Positions 10,201 to 22,218 of a stretch of DNA of 64,000 nucleotides are shown in pieces; the first letter of the stretch is position 1, and the number at the start of each line of letters is the position of its first letter. The stretch is from contig JAJGOT010000029.1 in the NCBI GenBank assembly GCA_022457155.1, positions 186,001 through 250,000 of the forward strand. Reading direction: 5' to 3'. The notes beneath the pieces were generated by a model. That model was given only the letters and a program-made list of their open reading frames with translations, was not told the origin of the DNA and did no database searches. This DNA comes from Cladopsammia gracilis. Lineage: Eukaryota > Cnidaria > Anthozoa > Scleractinia > Dendrophylliidae. Position numbers and translations under genes: made by a program.

Positions 10201-11198
10201 TATATACATGTATACTGAAAATCTTGGTCTCATTATCTAAGGAAGTCCCATGTCATCGCTTGTCTCTAATTAATCTTAATATCTGGACGTTTCTAGAATC
10301 TTTTAAAAGAACTTTACATATTAAATAATCTTCATGCCTTGTAGTTAACTCGCTAAAAATGTGCAACTCTTTGTTCACATAAATCACAATCAAGTTTCCT
10401 TGAAAATCACATTCTTTCAGTTTCTCATCATGTTTTATATTTGAACATTGCATGCATCCTCTATATATTTTTGTGCAATTATCTTATTGTAGATCATTTT
10501 AGAGTAAATACTTTTAGCTTTATCAATACGTCTTTAGGAAAGGGAGGGGGGTTGTCACTTAGTAATCAAGTGTTCATGCATTGTTCTAAGACAATTTTGT
10601 GCATCAGTCTTGTGCTTTTTATAGGCATGCCTAAGGTTTATTTTGCGAGGTTAACAACGGCAGCTACGTTCATAGGATAACAAACTAGCAAAGTTATCAA
10701 CAACTGTTGTGTTTGTGATTTTTGTCTTTAATACTACGGCGTTTAAAGCATTTTAAAAAAAGATTTATTCTTTGTGATCACAGAAAGTGATTTAATCTCA
10801 TCAGTACTGTCGTCGGCTACTGATTATGGTGTCAATAAACAAGACAGCTGGTAAAATATCAAATTTACACGAAACTAAATCATGCAAACACAACACTTTT
10901 CCAAATGTTCAACATGCCAAACTCTGCAAACGCCGACACAAAAATGTCCCTTTCAACATCAAAACCTATGAAAGTTTGAATATGTTTTTACTTTAATTGT
11001 AATTGAAGAAACATCGGCGGTAAAAGATCAGACAAGAAGATGATAAAGGACGCCCGCGTGACAGCCACATGGGATCAGAAAATTATTGTTACTTACCAGA
11101 TGAGTTTAGGCGAGTTGGTGAACCTATCAATTTTGAACGGTTCAACCAAAAAGAAAGGCTAAGTTAACTGCATATCCCAAATTATGGATGAAAACCAA
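10200..11198. other. Duplicated noncoding DNA without a gene
   Basis: The stretch is collinear with 24285-25194 in copy B with many small gaps. Short frames are not conserved between the copies, which argues against coding function. Confidence 0.6.
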
Positions 11199-13937
11199 GG
11201 GATAAACTACGGCTCGAGTTAGGATCCGAGTTAGGATCCGAGTTAGGATCCGAGTTAGGATCCGAGTTAGGATCACAGTTAGGATCCCTCAAAAAAACTC
11301 AAAAAAGAAAAAAAAATTCCCTAAAAAAAAAAAAAACTCAAAAAAGAAAGGAAAAAAATGCCCCCTCCCTCCCTCAGAATCCCCCAGTTAGGTGGTATAA
11401 AAAAGGACAGGCTAAGCACGACTCCCACTCGTTGCAAAAAAGTGTTTTAAAAGCCTAAAGTATAAAGCTTTCCCAGTAAGACTTCAGAGAGGATCGCGCC
11501 TTTAGATCACAGTTAAGAATTTGTTACCCGGGGGGGGGGTACCCAACAAAGTTTTGTACGGGGATGCTCCGCCCCAAGGTCCAAACCCTTACCCTTTCAC
11601 ATACCGATTTTGACAGGAAAAGGTACCCCTTTCATATACCTTTCAATGAAAATGGTACCCCTTTCATATACCTTTCATTGAAAATGGTACCCCTTTCATA
11701 TAGCCTTTACTTGCGTCTGTTTGATGTATTTTGAAAGGCGCTTTTTATAATACTTAAATGGCAGATTTCCCTACCCTTTTTTATACTTCAACTTGTGTTT
11801 TCCCTACCTTTTCCTATACTTCGTGAAATCCCTACCCTTTCATATACTTCAACCCGTGAAATCCCTACCCTTTCATATACCTCCAGCCTCAAAAAGGTAC
11901 CCCTTTCGGGCGGAGCATCCCCGTATAGCCCATTATAGGGAGTACCCCCCCCCCCCCCCGGGATTTGTTCTCCTCGATGATATAAACCTTTTGATCTCGG
12001 CGGATTATCTCTCAGATTAATAGGAGGATATCATGCTGTCCAGAGCCGTTAGAATTATTTTATTTCTTTATTTTTATTTCTTTAAAGACATTAAGTTGTG
12101 TTCATTCCTTGCTTAAGGAAAGGACTCAAGAATTTACTAGCATCCGTGAGATTTACAAAACAGCAACTATGCTGCAGATTATCTGTTGGATGCCAAATCA
12201 AACGCTATTACAAAGCAACGGAGGTTTATCCTAGCTCCATTGAGACACACTACTCAACTACAGAACTAAAAATTATTGCAAGAATTCCTAATTTCACTGC
12301 AGTGGAATTATAGACTACGGCTTTTTGAGAGTCGGATCCAAGACGCCTATATCCGGGATGCCGGAAACACTTTCTCTCAAGTCTCGCGCACCGCAGACTT
12401 TAGACACTACTGATATCATTGCCTTAGAAATTTAACGATCCTCGCATTTTCAAAGCGATAACAAACTTTAGCCGATTAGTATTTTTCTTGCTACAAAAGT
12501 GAGCACAAAGAAACCACAATGTATGCCAATAGAGCTAGCATCAAACAGGCATAAAGAAATATAATAATTCTAACGGCTCTATAAAGCATTAAATCTCCTA
12601 TCAATTTGAGAGATAATCCGCCGAGATCAAAAGGTCAATATCTACAAAGAGAACAAATTCATAACTGATCTAAGGGCGCATTTCTCTCTTAAGTTTTACT
12701 GGGAAAGCTTTATGCTTTCTTTATACCTTTTAGCGAAGAGTGATACTAGTGTTTAGCCAGTCTTATTTTTACAGAGAGTCGCTTATAAGACGTGCTTGAA
12801 GGCTTAAAACAATACAATGGACACACAACAGGAGTCGTGTAGGTCTGTCAACCCCATTTATAATCACACGGTCGTCTACGCTTGTTCCAATTCCTGAAGA
12901 TTTACAATTTGACTATTAAAGCCAAAGTGAAAATTCTTGGTTAGCAGAATTGTAGAGATCACGAGTGAAAAGAACCGCGGCGAATTATTTTATTTCTTTA
13001 TGCCGTTATTCGGTGCTAGCTCTATTGGCATACATTGTGGTTTCTTTGGCTCACTTTTGTTGCAAGATAAATACTTATCGGCGATAACAAACTTATCGTT
13101 TGTTATCGCTTTGAGAGTGATAGGATCGTTAAATTTCTCAGGCCGTGATTTAATGTCTAAAGCCTGCGGCGGGCAAGACTTGAGAGAAAGTGTTTCCGGC
13201 ATCACGGATACGGGCGTCTTGGATCCGACTCTCAAAAAGCCGTAGTCTACAATTCCACTGCAGTGAAATTAGGAATTCTTGCAATAATTTTTAGCTCCTA
13301 AGTTAGTTCTGTAGTTGAGTAGTGTGTCTCAATGGAGCTAGGAGAAACCTCCGTTGCTTTGTAATAGCGTTTAATTTGGCATCCAACAGAATCTGCGGCA
13401 TATAGTTGCTGTTTTGTAAATCTCACGGATGCTAGTAAATTCTTGAGTCCTTGGCCTTAAGCAAGGAATGAACATAACTTAATGTCTTTAAAGAAATAAA
13501 AATAAAGAAATAAAATAATTCTAACGGCTCTGGACAGCATGATATCCTCCTATCAATCTGAGAGATAATCCGCCGAGATCAAAGGTTTATATCATCGAAG
13601 AGAACAAATTCTTAACTGTGATCTAAAGGCGCGATCCTCTTTGAACTCTCACTGGGAAAGATTTATACTTTAGGCTTTTAAAACACTTTTTTGCAACGAG
13701 TGGGAGTCGTGTTTAGCCTGTCCTTTTTTATACCACCTAACTGGGGGATTCTGAGGGAGGGAGGGGGCATTTTTTTTCCTTTCTTTTTTGAGTTTTTTTT
13801 TTAGGGAATTTTTTTTCTTTTTTGAGTTTTTTTGAGGGATCCTAACTGTGATCCTAACTCGGATCCTAACTCGGATCCTAACTCGAATCCTAACTCGGAT
13901 CCTAACTCGGATCCTAACTCGAGAAATAGCTAACCTC
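11199..13937. mobile_element. Long-TIR foldback element (MULE-like), 2739 bp
   Basis: A direct repeat GAAAACCAA (9 bp) flanks the element at 11190-11198 and 13938-13946. Copy B has a single GAAAAACAA at the same place (near 25195-25207), so this is an insertion. The arms are about 0.93 kb each (11199-12570 less a nested insert; 12985-13937). They start with tandem 12-mers CGAGTTAGGATC, then A/G-rich tracts, then a GGTATAAAAAAGGACAGGC block. The centre (12570-12985) carries a further partial arm copy. 9-bp TSD with long TIRs fits Mutator-like foldbacks. No transposase was seen; the 12937-13245 frame has no known domain. Confidence 0.8.
11526..11962. mobile_element. G/C-run MITE nested in the foldback left arm
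   Basis: The ends are runs CCCGGGGGGGGGGTACC and, inverted, a longer G run followed by GTACT. A 7-bp direct repeat ATTTGTT lies at 11519-11525 and 11963-11969. The inverted foldback arm (near 13595-13615) lacks the insert. Inside are repeated GGTACCCCTTTCATATACC units. Related elements are at 35604-36048 and 47438-47848. Confidence 0.75.
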
Positions 13938-13946
13938 GAAAACCAA

Positions 13947-15903
13947 ACGTGTAAAGGAATGAGAAGTCTAAGAAAAGGTGTGAAAGTTATCCTAGAAATC
14001 AATTTGTCAACTCAACACTATAGTTTTACGTGAATCAGTTTCCGCAGTATTAAATTTCTGCAATATATGCACTTCGTTCCAGAATAAATTTATTTCCGCC
14101 TAAAGGCTTCAAAACATTAAGTATAATCTCTTTTTCTACAAATGCGTCTCTCGTTGCATCATCACACATTTCAGTATTCTGTTTCTCCTTGAATCGACAC
14201 AAAGATGTTTTGATAAATATTTTTCGCCTTCCTTGTCTTCAGTATAGCGTAGTAACACAGTAAAAGACTCGAACGGACCATGCATAATGATCACTTACTG
14301 ATGAGAAAGTGTTGATCACGACAACTTTAACTGAATCAGTTTAACTACCAACTACTTTCCTCTACTCGTAGTCCAACTATTTGTGATTAATTTGTTTTAA
14401 GTTAGAATACCGACATCCATGACGGTACAAAATCAATAATTAATGGATTATAAAAAATTTAATACAGTTTCATTTGACTATTTCCTAGAATGTGATTGAG
14501 AATAACGATTGACTTAGTGATTGTAAGACAAAACACTGGGAAGAAACTGGATATTTGAAACGCGCAAATACCGAACAAGGCGACATAAACCTGCCATAAA
14601 ATTACAGTTTACAAAGTTTAACACTTTTGCATCCTTCAACCAGTTCACCAGCCAAAATTATACTTTTATCAGGGGTTTTAATTGAAATCATCACAACTCT
14701 TCGGCGACAAATTGTATAAAAGCACTTAACAGTTATGCATGATTTCTCTTACGTATTTTCCTATTCAGTCACCTATTTTTCGGAGTTTGTTAATCTCAGT
14801 GCCATAACAGGAGCCTGAGTGAAATCGTTATAAATTCTGACAATTTTTGTCTGGTGCGTAGACATGGCAGTATAGATACCCAACGCTGAAAATACCCTTT
14901 TGATAAATTAATCAGATCTTCTTTTATAACTATTCGTCGTAAAACATAAAATCATTGATTATTTTACTAATTGAAAAGCTCACCTTCTATTTCCAAGGCT
15001 CAGATAAGTCAGTGATAACAGATACACCGTTAGGCTTGACTAATACCTTTGTTTCAGAGCAACGTTAAGTGAAACCAAATTATAGCAAGTGAAACGTCTT
15101 GTATATGACCACCTCCGCAGTTAAGCGGGAACGTTCTAATGGAAAGAAGGCGGTTCTGCCTCCGGTGGTTTTGCAATGTAAGCGATTTGAATAATGCCAT
15201 GACAATATTAGCAATTAGCTGTAATTGTCTCAGTGTTGAATGTTTTAATTTTCCTCAGTAATGTGATTCATGGTGCATATTTTAAGATAAATTGAATGGA
15301 TAGCGGCCAGAAAATGATTTGTAACATAGGTGGTTCCACTTCAGATGGTTCTACTGCCATTAAAAATGCTTATCAAAACATCATATTTTTCCTGCTTAAG
15401 GTGATCTGTCAGTACAACGTTGTTTCCTTTAAATTTTATTTACCTAGGTAAAATGTAAATAACTGTATGTATTTTGAGATAAATTATTAAAACATGACAA
15501 CCCAATTTTTCGAATCATTTTTATCACCCACTCTTTGTTAAGTTATTTAGGGTTTGAGATAAAATTTTGTTAAGGAATAAATTTTTATCTATTATCTTTT
15601 TTCTTTTTTCCTGAATCGGCACAAAGATATGTTTTGCCGTTCAAACATTTTTCGCAGTACTCTTAGTAGCGTAGTAACACAGAAGAAGACTCGGACGGAC
15701 TATGAATAATGACGGATTGCTTTCTGATGAGAAGGTGTCCGAGACCCGAGGTCTGAGACGGTTTAAAGGAAAAGATGATGACAAGAAGAAGAGATGTCAA
15801 GCTTTCGTTTACTCTACTCTTCAAGCTGTTTTTACTTTTATTATCTTTACCCAAAAACAGTCACCATAATGACCATCTTAATGGTTTTTACGAATGATTT
15901 ACA
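13947..15903. repeat. Duplicated noncoding block with an internal imperfect repeat
   Basis: The block is collinear with 25207-27665. Inside it, 14195-14310 resembles 15605-15735 (CGGCACAAAGAT, TAGCGTAGTAACACAG, GATGAGAA), so an older ~1.4-kb tandem step preceded the large duplication. It is present in copy B too (25740-25870 against 27400-27515). No gene seen. Confidence 0.6.
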
Positions 15904-15979
15904 ACAGCAATCGCGCAGCTGTTTTCGGCTATTCTATCTTATGTCAGTAGAAAAAAATATGCCCTGCATGGGCCTCGAC

Positions 15980-16010
<31 letters not shown>

Positions 16011-16035
16011 GCAAATATGGTCTGTCACACTAATT

Positions 16036-16666
16036 GGCCTTATTCACGATAGCCGCCATGTTGATGGCAACATTATGATGCAAATTAGCCATGTGCTCTG
16101 CCAGGGGGCAAACAATGGATAAAAGAATAATACGCCATTTGCACGATGACGTCATTTGACTACTACTACCAGAATCCTTCAGTTTTTTGTTTTGTAGTGC
16201 AAATTAGGGCTATTGTTATTGAAACCGCACTGGGATTACAAAATTTAAGTAAGAAAGGAAAAACGAAATGAATTCTGGTAGTAGTAGTCAAATGACGTCA
16301 TCGTGCAAATGGCCTATTTTCGAAAGATCGGTTCTTTCTAACAGTGAAGTATCCTTGTAAAAATCATATTTAAGAGCTAGATAGTTGGCACTTATGATTT
16401 TTTTTATTAGAAGTTAAGTTTGAAATGGTTGCATTAATTAACTACGCAGACTGTTTACTTGTTTACTAAAGCGACGAAAATAACTTAAATTTAAGTATAT
16501 TAACTACTGTAACACTGTAAACATGTATTAGCACCGAAAAAATATCAACATAATAAACAACTGGTTTGAAATCTTCCAAGTTTGAGTTGTTTGCCACCTC
16601 AGATATCACGTGGTAAATTTGCATAATAACATAAAAACCAACATGGCGGCTATCATGAATAAGGCC
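16036..16666. mobile_element. MITE with nested palindrome between the GPCR blocks
   Basis: GGCCTTATTCACGATAGCC at 16036 returns inverted at 16666 with a one-base difference. A second inverted repeat (16134-16313, GCCATTTGCACGATGACGTC and its inverse) lies inside. It sits in the unique spacer between copies A and B. Confidence 0.7.
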
Positions 16667-17856
16667 TAAAAGAATGTTATGGGCATGCGCTATGCTATAT
16701 TTTTATGTACTGATAAGAAAGCAGCAATTTGTCTAAAGCAAAATAGATGATAATATGTAAGAAGCATGAGGTGGTAAACAATTCTTCTTTGTACTTAGTC
16801 GGCATTTGTGTTAACCACGTCTGTATACTTTTGATTTTTCTATAATGAAGGTGATTAGCTCGCCCGCTCAACTAACTAAAAAAGATAGCTGGCAGTTTAG
16901 ACACACCGCGCATGCGCTAGCCTGCAGTGCCGGCGATTTTTGGTGGGCGAGGGATGAATTTTCACATCTGTTTTAGTGTTTAGTCGTCATTTTGGTTTTG
17001 CACACCCTTTTGACTGCCCCCCAAAATACTTTGCAGGCTAATCATGCACAGCTGTTGGTACATTTGAATTAGTGTCCTCAGGATACCTGTAGTTTGCACG
17101 GTCACAGAGGAGAGACTGGGACTCGCTCACGTGTTATTGTCACGTGAGCTCACACTTCAGCCGGTTCTTGTTCGGTGTAGCGTTTTCATTTTCCTCCCTG
17201 ACTTGCATGTTACCTGTACTGTTCCTGTCGGGTTTGTTGCACCGCTCAGGGATTAGGCATCCGTTAGTTTTTTTCCAGTAGACTTGTGATCGTGTATTAC
17301 GTAAGCTTTGAATAAACTTACAATTTCGCGGTACTCCATTTTGTAATTTCCATATAGTATAAATTAGTTTATTATTTTGAATCATTTCCGCTCTCTAAGA
17401 AATGTTCCCTGCTGCGCTTCTTATTGGCCTGCATCAGTTATTGATCCATCAACTGACCTTTAATGTGATGTGCACCAAAAGGGTTTTTTCCATTTCTTTA
17501 AGAACTGTCAATCTTCTGGCACCTCGGTAGTGAGCAGTTTTAAGACTTTTAATGTAATTGGTACAGGTGTCAGTCAAATATTAAGGTTAGTGTTAAATTT
17601 TAATATGATAGATAAAAAAAGGAAAAAGCTATTACCGTGTTTAAGACCGCGGTGGTGCGTATCCGCTAAACAAACCGAAGACTGAGAAATACCGGTGAGT
17701 TTGAAGATTTGAGATCATCTGGTTCTCTTGTTGAACAGACACTATCACCGTTTATATTTGCCACTTTGAGTTAGCACACGACAAACCATCGTTTTCTAAT
17801 TACGTTTCTTATTCTTATTCAAACATTTTCACCCCACAGGGTAATAAAGCCAAGAA

Positions 17857-18912
17857 ATGAAGAACATATCAGCTGCAACTAGCTCAAGTCTGAACGCGTC
17901 TACGGAAGATCTTCCTTCAAAAGGGAATGGCATCGTTTGGTGTGGCGTTTTTGCGTTGGAATCCCTCTTTATTGTCGTCGGAAACTTGCTCACGCTTGTT
18001 CTCTTCGCGACCAACAGAAAACTTCGTAAGAGAAGCTTACTAATAGCTATAAACATGGCCTTTGCTGATGCGATGATAGGAATTGTGTGTATACCTCTTC
18101 TTATATACGTAAACATTGGGGATTATTATCAGCTATGGATACCAAATACCTATTTGAATATTACATTTGACATCACCCAAACCATTTTCACACAAGCCTC
18201 ATTAATCTCCGCCGCCTTAATATCGGGTGAAAGATTTTTTGCCATTTATTGGCCGCTTAAGTATAAAATACTGCCAGTGCGAGCATACTACATTGTTATT
18301 TCCATAATTTGGGTACTTTCTATCATTGTTACCACGGTTTTCATTGCACTTCGTCTCTTAATTTCAAGCAAATATGCATTCTATACTTTAATGTCATCTT
18401 ATATAGTTCTAGTTTTCATTGTGTGCTTTTGTAACAGTGGTATTTGGAGAAAGTTTCAATTGCCTAGCACCATTTTTCGAAGGCATGACAGAGGGACGCT
18501 GAACCGTCGTTTGACGGCGACTTTGTTGTTTGTGTCGATTGTTGCTTTGCTGTCGTGGCTTCCCATCGTCATTATACTTCAGGTCTGGCCTATGCGCCAT
18601 GGGTACGTTCATTACTTTGCTTTTGCTGTATGCTTTGTCAACTTTTTTGTCAATCCAATCGTGTACGCCTTAAGAATTCCTGAATTTAGACAAGTGCTAG
18701 TTTTGTGCTGTTTAAGAAGAAAATCAAAGCTGCACAGACGGGGTCACTGCCGCCGTGAAAAGAACTTCAACAGGGAACTTAACGCTTTGAAGCTCGTGAC
18801 ACGGCGAAGAACCTTATCACCCGAACCATTTCGTCTACAAGTGCCGTTTGAAAAGAATGCTATATGGATACCAAGAGAAAATTATTTTTTCTTGAAGGAA
18901 ACGGCACTGTGA
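17857..18912 (+). CDS. Class A (rhodopsin-like) G-protein-coupled receptor, copy B
   Basis: Intact 351-residue paralogue of the receptor at 5012-6067, with the same landmarks: GN in TM1, D71, ERF 125-127, SWLP at 233-236, NPIVY 266-270, no TM3 cysteine and no TM5 proline. By eye 28 residues differ and about 15 changes are silent. Differences cluster from residue 136 to 260: H136Y, Q137K, S164A-Q165L-S166R in the TM4 end, four in TM5, three in TM6 and two in TM7. The N-terminal sequon has moved: N9 is lost and I13N creates NAS. The leader intron (donor 17695, acceptor 17838-17839, CCCCACAG|G) is conserved. Both copies being open over the full length suggests both are functional. The ligand is unknown. 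Confidence 0.93.
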   Translation: MKNISAATSSSLNASTEDLPSKGNGIVWCGVFALESLFIVVGNLLTLVLFATNRKLRKRSLLIAINMAFADAMIGIVCIPLLIYVNIGDYYQLWIPNTYLNITFDITQTIFTQASLISAALISGERFFAIYWPLKYKILPVRAYYIVISIIWVLSIIVTTVFIALRLLISSKYAFYTLMSSYIVLVFIVCFCNSGIWRKFQLPSTIFRRHDRGTLNRRLTATLLFVSIVALLSWLPIVIILQVWPMRHGYVHYFAFAVCFVNFFVNPIVYALRIPEFRQVLVLCCLRRKSKLHRRGHCRREKNFNRELNALKLVTRRRTLSPEPFRLQVPFEKNAIWIPRENYFFLKETAL

Positions 18913-19011
18913 ACAACATACGCGCTAGGAATTACAGTTGTACCTTTTTAATAGGGGCTTTGTAGAGTTAATCAGACCATCGTGACTACGATTATTTATA
19001 AATTTCTAGTG

Positions 19012-19485
19012 GAGGGGGACATTGGGGATTTGCGGTGTTGCGGTGTTGCTCATTTTTTTAATGCGGTGTTGCGGTGAATAAAATCCCAGCTTGCGGTGTT
19101 CCGGTGATCTCAAACCCTACGGTGTGCGATGTTTGCGCTTTAAAGTCTGCGGTGTTCGGTGAAACGAAATTATCTGCGGTGTTGCCGTTTCCTGTTTGAC
19201 CCTTGTCAGATCTAAAGTTGGCCTCTACATGTTATTCATTCCGTACTTACTTATGAAAAGCACGTACCATTATGTTTAATTTTTAACAAAATGCAGTCCA
19301 ATACTGTCTAGTTAATCTTCAATACGCTGCCGGTCGCCAATCCTAAGCTTTTATCATTTATAAATAACTTGACAAAAATATGTATTGCGGTGACGGTGTT
19401 TCGTCGACTTTTCTTGCGGTGATGCGGTGTTCGGTAATTTTTTTTTGCGGTGTTGCGGTGTTCAGAGCCCCCCAATGTCCCCCTC
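19012..19485. mobile_element. MITE, TIR GAGGGGGACATTGGGG, 6-bp TSD
   Basis: The termini are GAGGGGGACATTGGGG and its inverse, flanked by CTAGTG at 19006-19011 and 19486-19491. The homologous site after GPCR A (near 6161) has one CTAGTG, giving a clean empty site. The interior is built of degenerate TTGCGGTG units read towards both ends. A larger relative is at 51505-53463. Confidence 0.85.
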
Positions 19486-19551
19486 CTAGTGATTTTATTA
19501 GATATGAATGTAAATATATGAAAATCATATATTTGAACTGCGGATAAACAT

Positions 19552-19742
19552 GAGTGAAATTTATGATCCTCGCAATGTGCTCTCAACTTGAGCAGTTGAA
19601 AAAGCAACCTGAAAAAAAAAAAAAAAACAAATACAAGTAGCAAGGTCATGGGTTCGAATCCCGTTCAAGCCTGAATTTTTTTCAGGTTGCTTTTTCAACT
19701 GCTTAAGTTGAAAGCACACTGCGAGGATCATAAATTTCACTC
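19552..19742. mobile_element. Foldback MITE with tRNA-like core, copy B (intact)
   Basis: Arms of about 60 bp (from GAGTGAAATTTATGATCCTC inwards to GCAAACCTG-like GCAACCTG) flank a core with GGGTTCGAATCCC. It is the uninterrupted partner of the copy split by the TTAA element in copy A, and keeps the single TTAA target in CTGCTTAAGTTG. Confidence 0.75.
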
Positions 19743-20051
19743 GATTTTATTAGACTCAATGTATATTTCGCACTTTTAGATATTTTTAGATATTTATTAT
19801 AGTAATTTAGGATATGTCTTTTTATCTCTTATTTATAGAATAGTCTTTGCAAGCATGCGAAAGTAGAAATACGTATTTCGCGAAGACGAATATTGATCAA
19901 GTTTGTCTTGCGAGTAATGAGTATTTTGATTAAAAAAATACTATTTCGAACAGCTTGCACCTTCTAAAAAATTTGGCAAATTGCCTTTCAGAATAAGCAA
20001 AACGTTCTCAAATTTAATGTGGCACTTTTTGTGAATTTTAAGTACACAGGC

Positions 20052-20198
20052 CCCGGTTGTTCACTGAAAGGTGGATAGCACTATCCAGCGGATAAATCAC
20101 TACCCAGTGGATAAGTATTAACAAAATTCATTGTGTTACCCACTGGATAGTGATTTATCCGGTGGATAGCTCTATCCTCCCTTTGAACAACCGGGCCC
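20052..20198. mobile_element. MITE with CCGGTTGTTC ends, copy B
   Basis: It runs from CCCCGGTTGTTCACTG to TTTGAACAACCGGGCCC, with paired GGATAAATCACTA / TAGTGATTTATCC in the arms. About 147 bp, no coding capacity. Confidence 0.65.
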
Positions 20199-20469
20199 AG
20201 ATGTTCAGCATCTTCCGGGTAAATTTATTCAGAATTATTAATTTGTGAACCAAAAACACAAGTTAGAAATATTAGTCGAACATCATGATTGAAAAAACCT
20301 TTTAGGAAATCCCGAGCATGCGAACACTTACGAAAATTACTCGATCTCGAGCAACCGATCATCCTTCGAAATTTTACTAGCATTTCGAGGAAGAGGCTAA
20401 ATTTTGTAAATTCTTTTTAATATATACATTAATTTACCTAATTCACCACAATATACATTTCATAATTTA

Positions 20470-20800
20470 CATGAATATTTTTAAGGATACAGAGATCGGA
20501 AACGATAACAGGTGTGAGGACGTGCTTGACTCTGTACACAAGTATCGCAATATCTTGTAAACGTCTGTTTGTTGTATACCGTTGGCAGATTGGCGCGTCC
20601 TAAGAGTTCCTCGTATGTGTCAGAGTGGGATCTGTATATTGCTCTCAGCGCTCGTTGAGCTTCCTTTTGTCCGATGATTTGCAAAAATGCCATATTACAT
20701 TGTAAATGGCAGTAAGTTAAATGAGACAGAATATAAAATTTATACAGTAGTAATAGCTTGGTCTTGCAGGGTATTATCAGAAACCCATAAGTGGGTTGAA
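20470..20800 (-). mobile_element. LINE reverse transcriptase C-terminal remnant, copy B
   Basis: Paralogue of 9085-9430, with the same YKFYILSHLTYCH and QRALRAIYRSHSDTYEELL blocks and the same breaks, so it decayed before the duplication. Confidence 0.65.
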
Positions 20801-21424
20801 ACGTGTAACGCGCATTCACAGCTTCCGAATATTCATTTTTTTGCTTAGTACCATATTTGAACCCCCTCGGTTGTTCTAGCGAATTGACTGGTTAATATGT
20901 TTATCTTGATTTTCCAAATATGGCTGTAAAAACTTAGCAAATTGAATAATCGGAAGCTTGTTTTGAAGCGCACAAGAGACAGTTGCACGTTTCAACCCAC
21001 TAATGGGTTTCTGGTATTATATTTCATTTAATTACACGACTAAGTCAGTCAGAGGGCCAATAACTAAAATCAACCAATCAGAATGCTCGATTGCCGGTCC
21101 AATATTCTCTAAGTATGAATTGGACCGGGCATTGTCCCGCCGGCAGGAGTCGTGTAATAAATCTCTTATTACCAAGGTTGCTCGGGACCGTACTAGGAGA
21201 ATATCGGTCCTCGGTCTTTTTTGTCAAGACCTCGGGCCGATATTCTCCCAGTACGGCCTTCGCGCTTGGTCAATAAGATATATGTATAAAAATTGATCTG
21301 ATCGAACACGCAATGATTTAGAGATGTGTATTGTTACGAATAGTCTTCTGCATTTGTAAATATAGTTTTGATACATGTTCCGTAGAACTAAAGAATAAAA
21401 GCCTGCAAGTGAACACTTGCGTCG

Positions 21425-21815
21425 CTCCACTCTGAATTTCTGTGGATAAAATCCTATAGTGTGACCATTCAAATGAAAGCTACTGAGCAGTACTTTCCTG
21501 TGGTGCTGTTTATTATACTGTACAAGGTGGTTCTAACTTTTGAGTCTGTGGATGAAATCCTAAAGTGTGACAATTCAAGTGAAAGCTACTGAGCAGTACT
21601 TTCCTGTAGTACTGTTTATTATACTGTACAAGGTGGTTCTAACTTTTGAGTCTGTGGATGAAATCCTAAAGTGTGACAATTCAAGTGAAAGCTACTGAGC
21701 AGTACTTTCCTGTGGTACTGTTTATTACACTGTACAAGGTGGTTCTAACTTTTTATGTGGGGATGAAATCAGAAGGTGTGACCATTTTAATAAAAGCTAC
21801 TGAGCGGTACCGTTC
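21425..21815 (+). repeat. 106-bp tandem minisatellite, about 3.5 units
   Basis: Successive AAGGTGGTTCTAAC starts fall at about 21524, 21630 and 21736, a period of 106 bp. Units contain CTACTGAGCAGTACTTTCCTG and TGTGGATGAAATCCT. The reverse-complement family forms arrays at 48785-49315 and 60390-60795. A single degenerate unit lies near 25965-26015. Confidence 0.85.
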
Positions 21816-22218
21816 GTTTTTCAAAATTTGACAAAACGAAAATTTGATTATGGCCTCTCTTGGAAGTAAAAGGGTTTAAGTGAAGAATTATTTTTCACAT
21901 TAGTAAGTCAAGGTTTGGGTAACTATTTTGCATTTTCCCATTCTTATTGAGACATATATTTACATTTTTGGTGCTGATAGTAATACTTCGTATCCCATGG
22001 CAAGAAAAGCGGCTTGGCAAATTCAGCAACAATAGGTATTGTATTTTTGTTCGTTTTTGCCCAAGTAAGGTCAAAAACGATCAACGGTGAAACTACTTAC
22101 TTACTTACTTACTTACTTAATCCTCTTCGTGCTCGGTAGCACATAAGGCCGAAACGGTGAAACTAAGGCCAAAAAAAGGTCAAAAACAAAGGTCAAAAAC
22201 GATCAACGGTGAAACTAA

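Larger units (their letters stand above)
4420..15903 (+). repeat. Segmental duplication, copy A (contains GPCR A)
   Basis: Sequence from about 4420 to 15903 is collinear with about 17047-27665. Shared segments include the GPCR and its 5' leader, a tRNA-like foldback MITE, a LINE remnant, a large inverted repeat and 4 kb of noncoding DNA. Copy A carries private insertions: the TTAA element (6375-7916), a SINE (about 8326-8560), a LINE tail (8886-9041) and a 2.74-kb foldback element (11199-13937). Boundaries are by eye. Confidence 0.85.

Noticed and set aside
12937..13245. 102-residue plus-strand and 81-residue minus-strand frames in the foldback element
   Set aside because: They overlap inside an inverted-repeat arm and match no transposase; the other arm lacks an equivalent frame.
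22080..22130. CTTA tetranucleotide repeat considered as telomere-like
   Set aside because: The unit is TTAC/CTTA, not TTAGGG; a simple microsatellite of about six units.
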